DNA of 34,798 nt from Saprospiraceae bacterium (GTDB lineage Bacteria > Bacteroidota > Bacteroidia > Chitinophagales > Saprospiraceae): positions 1 through 34,798 of the forward strand of contig JAGQWR010000128.1 in the NCBI GenBank assembly GCA_020437105.1. Reading direction: 5' to 3'. The position numbers and the translations under genes are program-made. Below, one piece after another: positions 16,988 through 23,723 of this stretch; position 1 is the stretch's first letter; every line of letters starts with the position of its first letter. The notes under the pieces were generated by a model. The model saw only the letters and a list, made by a program, of their open reading frames with translations. It made no database searches and was not told where the DNA came from.

Positions 16988-18758
16988 GCGTTCTACTTCC
17001 TCCTTTAGCGAATTACACCGAAACGATCTGATCCATGTGGATATTTTTAATATTTCGAATCCGGATGCTGCACCAGCACCTTTGGTCGTTAGTGCTCCCC
17101 ATGCTGATGATCTGATCGAAAATAAATTTGTTTTGCGGCTGACCAACATGAGTAATGAACGTCTGGTACTCGGTGGTTTTCGACCGGTGGAAAATATCTC
17201 AAAAGGAACAGAAGAGGAATTCCTGATTCAGCCCTCAGGTCTTTATGTGAATTTTAGCGACATGGTAAATGTGTTTCATCTAGACCGGATCTCCGTGTCT
17301 ATCGATGGTACACCCGTGCATGTCAAATTGGAAAAACTGCCCTCAGAAAGCGATTTGCCAGCTGGTGATATAGGTTTTAGCCCTTCAATAAAACTGGCTC
17401 CTCCGGATTTTTATCGAGCTAAGGCACAGGATCGGGATCCCTCTGTACCGCCTTTTTCCAATCCCGATCATTTGGGAAAGGAAGAATGGGTGTTGTACAT
17501 CTGGCCGGAGAAGGAAGTGTATATAGGCATAATGTCCACGCTGACTATCCAGTTTGAGAATGTGGTCTCCGAATTTTATCCGGCTCTGCGGTATCTGGAC
17601 GTTTCCTGGCAATTTAAACGCGATTTTCTGGAAGAGGAGGAGGTCCCCGAAACATTGGAGGGCTTCAACCAGGTTCCTATTGAATTAGCCCGTCCTATTG
17701 GTTTCGTAGAGCCCCCCCTCCCGATCCAGGCTACCTGGCTAAATGACCAGAATTGCATTTATTCTTCCAGTGGTGCAGACGGTAAGGATTTGAGTAAGAA
17801 TGATATTAAAAACGAGTTACTCTTTGCGCTTAGTAATGTAGGGATGAAAGAGTTTGCCCTGGATTGCAGCAAGCACAGCAGGGGAGTGCCTTATTTCGAG
17901 CTCGTCATGACCGGACTGGCAGACGGGGAGGATGGTTATTCTTCCAGCGCTGTGGCAGCAACAGCTGATTTGGTCAATGTGGAGTTGGTAAATACTTCCG
18001 AGCATATTAATTGGAAGCCTGCATGGAATATTCAAAAGAAAATCCAGGGGCCTCTTGTCAAGTGGGAGATTCGTCCGGATTTGCAAAAGGTTCCGGAAGG
18101 AAAACAACGTCGGACAAAAAAAATTCTTGGTACTGATATGGATGCTTCAGTCACCTTTAAGATTAAAAACCTGGTAACAAAATTGCCAACAGGGATTGCC
18201 TTGGTGTATTTCCGCTTTTACAATATGCCGCAACACGACGACGGGCAGCTGGTGCTATTTCTCGAAAAACGAATGCCTGGTGAAAAACAGTATCTGTTTC
18301 CGCAACTGCAAAATGGTGGGAATACTATGGCTTCCCCTTTCTATTGGCGGGTAGAAGATAAGAACCCTGAGGGGGCGGGAAATTCTTTAACTACCCTGGT
18401 GACGATCGGGGAGGAAAATGGGGATTTGCCTCTGGAATTACAAGTGGAGGGAGAGATGACGGTGAAGGGCAATCTGGGGATAGGTAAAGCTAAACCGGAT
18501 AAAACGTTGGATGTAAATGGTAGTGCAAAGTTTTCCGGGGAGGTATTTTTTTTACCTGATCCAAATAAAAAAAATGAGGAAGTTTCTTTACAAAAAGTGT
18601 ACGATTCATTAAAATGGCTTCAAGATGATTACATTCGGAAAATGAAAGAACTCCACGCGTTAATTCCTTTATTTCCTTACGCAGCAATTCCTCCTTATAA
18701 AGAAAAGTTCATAAAAAGTCAGGATCTCTTTTTTGTCGATCTCGAAAGAAAACTTTAA
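16980..18758 (+). CDS. Hypothetical protein with tail-fibre-like C-terminal motif, 592 aa
   Basis: Last gene of the operon. Its ATG overlaps the preceding frame by 8 nt, indicating translational coupling. Most of the protein is a beta-rich region without recognised domain; there is no signal peptide. At about residues 494-522 it carries VKGNLGIGKAKPDKTLDVNG followed by SAKFSGEV. This is the GIGxxxPxxxLxVNGxxxxxG element that precedes trimeric ends of phage tail fibres and S74-peptidase-type fibre proteins. The remaining 70 residues (coiled-coil-like KVYDSLKWLQDDYIRKMKEL, then a basic end) are AT-richer than the rest. A fibre or surface-contact role is inferred from this motif; no S74 peptidase domain is present. 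Confidence 0.7.
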   Translation: MNKRSTSSFSELHRNDLIHVDIFNISNPDAAPAPLVVSAPHADDLIENKFVLRLTNMSNERLVLGGFRPVENISKGTEEEFLIQPSGLYVNFSDMVNVFHLDRISVSIDGTPVHVKLEKLPSESDLPAGDIGFSPSIKLAPPDFYRAKAQDRDPSVPPFSNPDHLGKEEWVLYIWPEKEVYIGIMSTLTIQFENVVSEFYPALRYLDVSWQFKRDFLEEEEVPETLEGFNQVPIELARPIGFVEPPLPIQATWLNDQNCIYSSSGADGKDLSKNDIKNELLFALSNVGMKEFALDCSKHSRGVPYFELVMTGLADGEDGYSSSAVAATADLVNVELVNTSEHINWKPAWNIQKKIQGPLVKWEIRPDLQKVPEGKQRRTKKILGTDMDASVTFKIKNLVTKLPTGIALVYFRFYNMPQHDDGQLVLFLEKRMPGEKQYLFPQLQNGGNTMASPFYWRVEDKNPEGAGNSLTTLVTIGEENGDLPLELQVEGEMTVKGNLGIGKAKPDKTLDVNGSAKFSGEVFFLPDPNKKNEEVSLQKVYDSLKWLQDDYIRKMKELHALIPLFPYAAIPPYKEKFIKSQDLFFVDLERKL

Positions 18759-18843
18759 TCTTTTATTCATTGGAAAGGCTGTTTTTGCTATTCAAATCCA
18801 TTAGACCAATTAACATTAGTCTCTTTCTCCATTCAGTGGAATT

Positions 18844-18917
18844 AAATACTTGGTATAGATCAGGGAAACTGATCTGGTAATAATCAAGTATTTACCTGGA
18901 GAATTCAAGTATTTTTT
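18844..18917 (+). terminator. Nested and alternative hairpins after the giant operon, possible terminator
   Basis: AAATACTTG (18844-18852) can pair with CAAGTATTT at 18885-18893, enclosing a perfect inner hairpin AGATCAG-GGAAA-CTGATCT (18857-18875). A second CAAGTATTT follows at 18906-18914, with the T run reaching 18917. The second pairing would end in a T tract, like an intrinsic terminator; the first would compete with it. No other terminator is visible after the 592-aa gene. Confidence 0.45.
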
Positions 18918-19197
18918 ACGTTCCCTGCCTTCAGGATATTTTTACTGGATTTTGTAATCTTTTTAATTTGAAATATTTTTCAAGTTATTGATTATCATAT
19001 TTTTAGGTGTACTTTTTAATAAGTGATCCAGATTGGAAGACTAAGACTTGTTTAGATTTTTTACTTAAATTTGAAAACAATAATGAAAGGCTTATTTGTT
19101 TTGAATCAACGCTCCTTTCAGCTGGCTTGGAGTGGGCTGACAGTTCTCTTCAGACTGGATTCAAGACAAATATCCTGTTCTTTATTTTAAACTTTGC
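18918..19197. other. AT-rich intergenic region without a convincing gene
   Basis: Low-GC sequence between the giant operon and the T9SS cargo gene. The only ORF (GTG at 19007, 78 aa) has no domain, no clear ribosome binding site and an unconvincing composition. The region probably holds only the leader and promoter of the downstream gene. Confidence 0.5.
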
Positions 19198-19205
19198 TAC
19201 TTTTG
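19198..19205 (+). promoter_or_regulatory. Bacteroidetes-type promoter -7 element candidate
   Basis: TACTTTTG matches the TAnnTTTG consensus of the primary sigma factor in Bacteroidetes, 46 bp before the ATG at 19252. No good TTG -33 element is found at the usual spacing, so this is tentative. Confidence 0.35.
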
Positions 19206-19251
19206 GGCGCAGCAATTTTTCACCTTCAAATAAACAAAACTAAAAACCATC

Positions 19252-19998
19252 ATGACGCTCAAGCAATCTACTACAAACCTGGTCTTTGTCTTCGCACTCT
19301 TCCTAAGTAATAGCCTATTTGGCCAGTTTCAAATCAATGCAGTGCTTTCAGAACCGGATTCAAATTCCACCAACCTCCAACTGACTGTATGTGATTTTAC
19401 CGACATGGTTTCGATGCAGTTCTCGATTAACTATAATCCGGATTTGGTGACTTATACAGCTTCTACAGATCATAACCTTGCCGGTCTGGGACCTGCCAAT
19501 ATTGCGAATCCTTCTCCTGGTAAAATTACCCTCTCCTGGGTAGCTGATGATGTTTTTAATGGCGAATCAGTAGCAAATTGTACGTCGATTGTAACCCTCC
19601 TGTTTGATGGCGCCGGAACGACCAATGATAATTATGCTTTTACGAGTGATCCAACGGTCATTGAAGTCTCTGATGTGAATGGCCTTGTTAGTCCGGTATT
19701 GGCTGTTGCAGATTGTGCCTGTGGCAACTCCGGTCTCGCCCAATTTGAATTGGAAGGCCGCGAAATCACCGTATTCCCTAATCCGATGAGCGCAAATGCT
19801 CAGATCGAAATCATGGGAGAAACTATTCAAAATGGAACTTGCCGCATGTTTAATATTGTCGGACAAGAAGTCTATACCCAGCTGTTTTCCGGAAATAAAC
19901 TGACTATCGAGTCAAACAAATTACTGGCAGGTACCTACTTTACGGCGATCTATTCAGACGGGGTACTCATTGGCGTAGAGAAAGTCATAGTTAAATAA
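19252..19998 (+). CDS. Secreted cohesin-like protein with T9SS type A sorting domain
   Basis: A 248-aa exported protein. The signal peptide ends at SLFG-Q (about residue 24). Residues about 27-150 resemble a cohesin-like beta-sandwich (MQFSINYNPDLVTYTA, ITLSWVADD, SIVTLLFDGAG), a fold known for protein-protein binding in cellulosomes and found widely in secreted bacterial proteins. The C-terminal 75 residues are a type IX secretion sorting domain beginning ITVFPNPMSANAQIEI and ending GVEKVIVK. The protein should cross the outer membrane by T9SS and be released or attached to the surface. It is a single gene, flanked by a possible promoter and a strong terminator. The binding partner is unknown. 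Confidence 0.88.
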   Translation: MTLKQSTTNLVFVFALFLSNSLFGQFQINAVLSEPDSNSTNLQLTVCDFTDMVSMQFSINYNPDLVTYTASTDHNLAGLGPANIANPSPGKITLSWVADDVFNGESVANCTSIVTLLFDGAGTTNDNYAFTSDPTVIEVSDVNGLVSPVLAVADCACGNSGLAQFELEGREITVFPNPMSANAQIEIMGETIQNGTCRMFNIVGQEVYTQLFSGNKLTIESNKLLAGTYFTAIYSDGVLIGVEKVIVK

Positions 19999-20042
19999 GG
20001 CGTTTAGCAGGTCTTAATCACTCAAACACGCAAGTCTAACGT

Positions 20043-20076
20043 AACGGCTTTGGGGTACTCCCAAAGCCGTTTTTTA
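20043..20076 (+). terminator. Strong intrinsic terminator
   Basis: The 12-bp perfect stem AACGGCTTTGGG / CCCAAAGCCGTT with loop GTACT is followed directly by a T-rich run. It ends the T9SS cargo transcript. Confidence 0.9.
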
Positions 20077-20077
20077 T

Positions 20078-20085
20078 TAGTTTTG
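20078..20085 (+). promoter_or_regulatory. Promoter -7 element candidate for the sigma/anti-sigma operon
   Basis: TAGTTTTG fits TAnnTTTG and lies 36 bp before the sigma factor ATG. It follows the terminator immediately, and no TTG box is well placed upstream. Confidence 0.25.
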
Positions 20086-20120
20086 GGGTAGTTTGTATCA
20101 TACAGCATACGGGAGCGCAG

Positions 20121-20687
20121 ATGATTTCGAAAACGGAGCAGTACTATTTGGATGGATTGGTACGGGGTGACTCGAATGTAATTCGGGAAATTTATGCCCG
20201 GTATTACAAGGCTATCTTACATTTTATTGAGACCAACAGTGGAAATGCCGAAGATGCCAAGGACATCTTCCAGGAGGGTCTGATGCTGGTATTCCAAAAG
20301 GCAAAAAATAAGGACTTCGAGCTATCGAGTACCTTTCTGACCTTCCTGTTTAGTGTTTGCCGCAATATCTGGTTTAACCGAATCAGAAAAAAATCATTCG
20401 GAGAGGTAACCCTTTCCGAGGAAATTACATCAACGCTTACAGAAGATAAGGTTTCAGAAATTGAAGCGAACGAGCGGGAAGTACTTTTCCGCAATAAATT
20501 TTTGCTCCTGGGTGTTGATTGCCAACAAGTCTTATCTATGTATTTCCAAAAGATCAAAATGGAAGAGATCATGGAGAAGATGCAATTCAGTAGTATCAGT
20601 TACACTAAAAAGCGAAAATTCCAGTGTAAGGAAAAACTGGTTCAGCTCATCGAAAATGATTCCATTTACCACGAACTAAAAAACTAA
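20121..20687 (+). CDS. RNA polymerase ECF-type sigma-70 factor
   Basis: A 188-aa sigma factor. Region 2 (about residues 8-85) contains YARYYKAILHFI and the core-binding pattern DAKDIFQEGLMLVFQKA, then FLTFLFSVCRNIWFNRIRKK. Region 4 (about 125-182) has the helix-turn-helix CQQVLSMYFQKIKMEEIMEKM with the recognition helix ending in KKRKFQCKEKL. The length is typical of ECF factors. It shares one base (TAATG) with the next gene, which encodes the likely anti-sigma partner. Such pairs in Bacteroidetes control envelope or stress genes; the regulon here is not visible, although the adjacent outer-membrane gene is a candidate. Confidence 0.88.
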   Translation: MISKTEQYYLDGLVRGDSNVIREIYARYYKAILHFIETNSGNAEDAKDIFQEGLMLVFQKAKNKDFELSSTFLTFLFSVCRNIWFNRIRKKSFGEVTLSEEITSTLTEDKVSEIEANEREVLFRNKFLLLGVDCQQVLSMYFQKIKMEEIMEKMQFSSISYTKKRKFQCKEKLVQLIENDSIYHELKN

Positions 20688-21457
20688 TGGAGTTGAGAAC
20701 CAACGACGCACAAATCGAGATGTACCTGGACGGAGAGCTGCAAGGAGATGCATTAAAACAGTTTGAGGCAACGCTCAAACAGGATACCTCACTGGCTAAT
20801 CGCTTAAAATTTCATCAGGACCTGGCTGCTTCACTTGGGGATTCCCAGGCGATCGACGTTCAAAAACAGATCACTGAAATCGGTCGATCCTTTTTCCAGG
20901 AATCGGCATCCGAAAAACCAGCACCCAAACTGGTTCCTGTCTGGAGGAGACCCCTTGCCATAGCTGCCAGTTTTCTCGTCTTATTAGCCGTATCTTATTT
21001 CACGTGGCAGGCTGTTTCTGGTTTAGCGCCTTCCGGCGAAAGATTGTTTGCCCAGAATTTCACCTCCTATCCACTCGATCAGGTAGTACGTGGCTCAGAA
21101 GCAACCCAGTCTGATTTTGAACAGACCGTCCAACTGTATTTAGACGGCCATTACCAACAGGCTTCGGAAGCATTCCGCACTCAGTTGAGCCTGGATCCCC
21201 AAAACGAAAAGCTGAAATTTAGTTTGGCACAAAGCCTGCTGAGCGAAACCCCGCCAGCCTTTGATGCCGCAAGCCCCTTATTAGAGTCACTGGTTTCGAC
21301 CGGTACCAGTTCTGTCGTGCCCGCATCCAAATGGTATCTGGCCTTGGTTTATGTACATAATGGAGATTTTAAACAGGCAATGCCATTGCTGCAAGAAGTA
21401 AAAGCAGCAGGAGGAAGCCGGGGCCGAATGGCCACCGAGCTGTTGGAGGCCTTATAA
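20687..21457 (+). CDS. Membrane anti-sigma factor-like protein with TPR periplasmic domain
   Basis: A 256-aa protein whose ATG overlaps the sigma factor stop codon by one base, implying coupled translation. The cytoplasmic N-terminus (IEMYLDGELQGDALKQFEATL...DTSLANRL) resembles anti-sigma domains of the zinc-free kind: no HxxxCxxC is present. One transmembrane helix follows at about residues 88-108 (PLAIAASFLVLLAVSYFTW). The periplasmic part contains TPR-like repeats (YLDGHYQQASEAFRTQLSLDPQNEKLKFSLAQ and a second unit near the end). The predicted role is holding the ECF sigma factor at the membrane until a signal arrives. This role is inferred from architecture and gene order. Confidence 0.78.
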   Translation: MELRTNDAQIEMYLDGELQGDALKQFEATLKQDTSLANRLKFHQDLAASLGDSQAIDVQKQITEIGRSFFQESASEKPAPKLVPVWRRPLAIAASFLVLLAVSYFTWQAVSGLAPSGERLFAQNFTSYPLDQVVRGSEATQSDFEQTVQLYLDGHYQQASEAFRTQLSLDPQNEKLKFSLAQSLLSETPPAFDAASPLLESLVSTGTSSVVPASKWYLALVYVHNGDFKQAMPLLQEVKAAGGSRGRMATELLEAL

Positions 21458-21584
21458 TCCTGGAAAACACGTTCGCCTTATTTTTGCGTATTCCTACTTC
21501 CCGTCAAAAGAAATTTTTCCTGGGTAACCTTTTCTTGCTTCCTGTTATATGGACCTAATTAATCCACTCAAAAAATTTATTAGG

Positions 21585-22166
21585 ATGTTTCGTACAACAG
21601 GCTTTTTCAAAATTTTTAGCAGTTTATTTCTCGTAATCTTTTTGTTTTCTGCCAATCCTGCCTTTGCTCAGGTAAATATAGCAGGTGGTATTGCAGGTGC
21701 TTATGCTCCCAGTCTGATCTATGATGAAGATAATTCTACCCCCGCGGCACACAAAGGAAAGGGATATGTCTGGTCCATTTTTGGAGAACTGATCCTGAAA
21801 AATCAATTTGTCGGGCGATTGCAATATACCCACCTGTTGATAAATACCTTAGAGGGAAATTATGCCGCATTTGTTGGGGCGGGCAGTTCCTGGACAGGCT
21901 CTTTGGGCTACGTTGTCGGAGGTGCAACCAATTCCAGACTCGTATTTCCAATTCTGATCACATCCGGTGCCGGATTAATTGACCGCAAAGATTTTGGGGT
22001 CATAGGGAGTGCCCAAATCGGTTTTACGGCCGGTCCCCGATTTTATATTACAGACTATATTGCCGTGTGTGCAGAGGTCCGCTATTTAAAAGGGCTTCCC
22101 GTTAGGAACAGCGGAGATACGATTGGCTTGACAGACATTTCCATTGGCGCCATATTGCGCTTGTAG
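21585..22166 (+). CDS. Small outer-membrane beta-barrel protein
   Basis: A 193-aa exported protein. The start at 21585 gives a standard signal peptide ending NPAFA-Q; an in-frame ATG at 21549 would add 12 residues ahead of it and cannot be excluded. The mature part alternates hydrophobic and polar residues with Gly-rich turns (GGIAGAYAPSLIY, AQIGFTAGPRFYI) and ends in a strand SIGAILRL, as in porin-like or OmpA-barrel families. It is 127 nt after the anti-sigma gene on the same strand and could belong to that regulon. Confidence 0.7.
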   Translation: MFRTTGFFKIFSSLFLVIFLFSANPAFAQVNIAGGIAGAYAPSLIYDEDNSTPAAHKGKGYVWSIFGELILKNQFVGRLQYTHLLINTLEGNYAAFVGAGSSWTGSLGYVVGGATNSRLVFPILITSGAGLIDRKDFGVIGSAQIGFTAGPRFYITDYIAVCAEVRYLKGLPVRNSGDTIGLTDISIGAILRL

Positions 22167-22268
22167 GTACTATAGATAAGGCGGATATGTATTATACCGG
22201 AACCTGAGCATTCCGAATTTTGGCCTGCATAAAAGAGAGGCCATTTGATACGGCAGCTCTTAAATGAT

Positions 22269-22300
22269 AAATCGGTATCGAAGCAATTCGGTACCGATTT
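22269..22300. terminator. Bidirectional terminator-like hairpin with GCAA tetraloop
   Basis: AAATCGGTATCGAA (22269-22282) pairs with TTCGGTACCGATTT (22287-22300), 14 bp with one T/G wobble, closing a GCAA (GNRA-type) tetraloop. It is about 100 nt after the barrel gene and could terminate it, although the T tract is only three bases. Confidence 0.5.
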
Positions 22301-22323
22301 CCTGTTCTATGGGCCCACGTGTC

Positions 22324-22348
22324 GCTCCTACGGAGCTTTTGCAAAGCT
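22324..22348. repeat. Two overlapping, mutually exclusive palindromes
   Basis: GCTCC-TAC-GGAGC (22324-22336) overlaps AGCTTT-TGC-AAAGCT (22334-22348). They share bases 22334-22336, so only one can form at a time. The arrangement looks like a REP-type intergenic element. Confidence 0.4.
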
Positions 22349-22574
22349 GTCAATTTGAAATACTACAAATAGATTGCTCTGCTGGAGCAAAAAGTTGATC
22401 ACTACCCCTGGTGTTGTATGTGTAGAATAATGAAGTTGGTAAAAAACACCTCACGGGTTTCCGGAAAAGCCTTTGTAATTTAGCCCAATTCGAGGCACAG
22501 TAAGAAAATGTGGTTTTGGCAAGCAAAATGGATGTTTTACAATCACTGGGTGAAATCAACAAATACGATCCAAA

Positions 22575-23693
22575 ATGTCTTATAAAAAAATATTTACTGC
22601 TTTTTTGGTGATACCGTTCCTTCTGCCGGGGTGCAAGGAGGATAAACAAATGCCCACCCAGGAAGCGCCGAAGGTGAATGTGAGTGTAGCTCAAGTCAGG
22701 CCCCAATTATTACCCTACTTCGAAGAGTATGCGGGTTTGATTAAAGCGTTGCAAGAGGTAGAGTTACGTGCACAGGTGAGTGGCTACATTTCCGGAATTT
22801 ACTTCAATGATGGAGATCGGGTACGGAAAGGGCAGAAACTATATAGCATAGATTCCCAACCATTTCAGGCAGCCTACCAGCAGGCTCAGGCCAATCTGTT
22901 GGCACAAGAAGCCAATTTGGCAAAAGCCGAGAAGGATGTGTTCCGCTACCGCGAGTTGGCAAAAAAGGATGCCGTTGCCATACAGGCATTGGATAATGCA
23001 GAGGCCACATTCGCGACAGCGCAACAGGAAGTAGCTGCAGCCCGCGCCGCAGTTGATAATGTACAGACCAATGTGAAGTATGCGACTATTTCAGCACCCT
23101 TTGATGGTACCATTGGCATTTCCTTAGTCCGAACAGGTGCTTCCATATCCATGGGGCAGACCCTGCTTAATACTATTTCAACAGATAATCCCATCGCGAT
23201 AGAAGTGGCGATTGATCAATCCCAACTCCTGTTTTTTAGTGAGATAAAAGCGGCGGGAGGCGGCCGAACAGATTCCTTGTTTCAGTTGAAAATTGATGGC
23301 ATTACTTATCCGCAATTTGGACGACTAAGTTTTATTGATCGAGCGGTTGATCCGCTCACCGGAACGATAAAAGTGCGGGTAGAATTCCCTAATCCGGATT
23401 TTATTATTCGGCCAGGCATGACTGCCACGCTGGTCGTTCGATTTAATAGTAAGGAAGCGGTTGTTGCAATTCCCTTTAAGGCTGTTACGGAGCAATTGGG
23501 TGAATTTTTTGTCTATGTGAGTGATGGCACAAAAGTATCTCAACGCCAGGTAAAACTAGGACGGCAGTTGGGACGACAAATTGTCGTTTTGGAAGGCTTA
23601 ACAGGCGACGAAATAATAGTGACAGAAGGTGTGCAAAATCTCCGCGAGGGAGCATTAATCAATATTCCCTCTGATACCCCCGGGAATAAGTAA
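22575..23693 (+). CDS. RND efflux pump periplasmic adaptor (membrane fusion lipoprotein)
   Basis: A 372-aa MexA/AcrA-family adaptor. The lipobox LLPG-C20 anchors it to the inner membrane. The barrel-sandwich half-motif VELRAQVSGYISGIYFNDGDRVRKGQ is followed by an alpha-helical hairpin (about residues 90-160, Ala/Gln-rich heptads) and the second lipoyl half YATISAPFDGTIGISLVRTGASI. The beta-barrel and membrane-proximal domains end with RQVKLGRQ...EGLTGDEIIVTEGVQNLREG. It is 30 nt before the permease gene and forms an operon with it. The substrates cannot be told from sequence. Confidence 0.93.
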   Translation: MSYKKIFTAFLVIPFLLPGCKEDKQMPTQEAPKVNVSVAQVRPQLLPYFEEYAGLIKALQEVELRAQVSGYISGIYFNDGDRVRKGQKLYSIDSQPFQAAYQQAQANLLAQEANLAKAEKDVFRYRELAKKDAVAIQALDNAEATFATAQQEVAAARAAVDNVQTNVKYATISAPFDGTIGISLVRTGASISMGQTLLNTISTDNPIAIEVAIDQSQLLFFSEIKAAGGGRTDSLFQLKIDGITYPQFGRLSFIDRAVDPLTGTIKVRVEFPNPDFIIRPGMTATLVVRFNSKEAVVAIPFKAVTEQLGEFFVYVSDGTKVSQRQVKLGRQLGRQIVVLEGLTGDEIIVTEGVQNLREGALINIPSDTPGNK

Positions 23694-23723
23694 GCTGCCT
23701 TTTCAACGAACAATAAACAGAAC

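Larger units (their letters stand above)
22167..22574. other. Intergenic region rich in hairpins, no gene
   Basis: 408 nt between the barrel protein and the efflux adaptor. It holds the hairpin at 22269-22300 and two overlapping short palindromes at 22324-22348. No ORF with a plausible start and composition is seen. The promoter of the efflux operon must lie here, but no clear TAnnTTTG/TTG pair is found. Confidence 0.6.

Noticed and set aside
19007..19243. 78-aa ORF before the T9SS cargo gene
   Set aside because: GTG start, AT-rich intergenic sequence, no domain, and a promoter-like element inside its end.
22350..22706. 118-aa minus-strand ORF upstream of the efflux adaptor
   Set aside because: Overlaps the adaptor's signal peptide region in antisense and has no recognisable feature.
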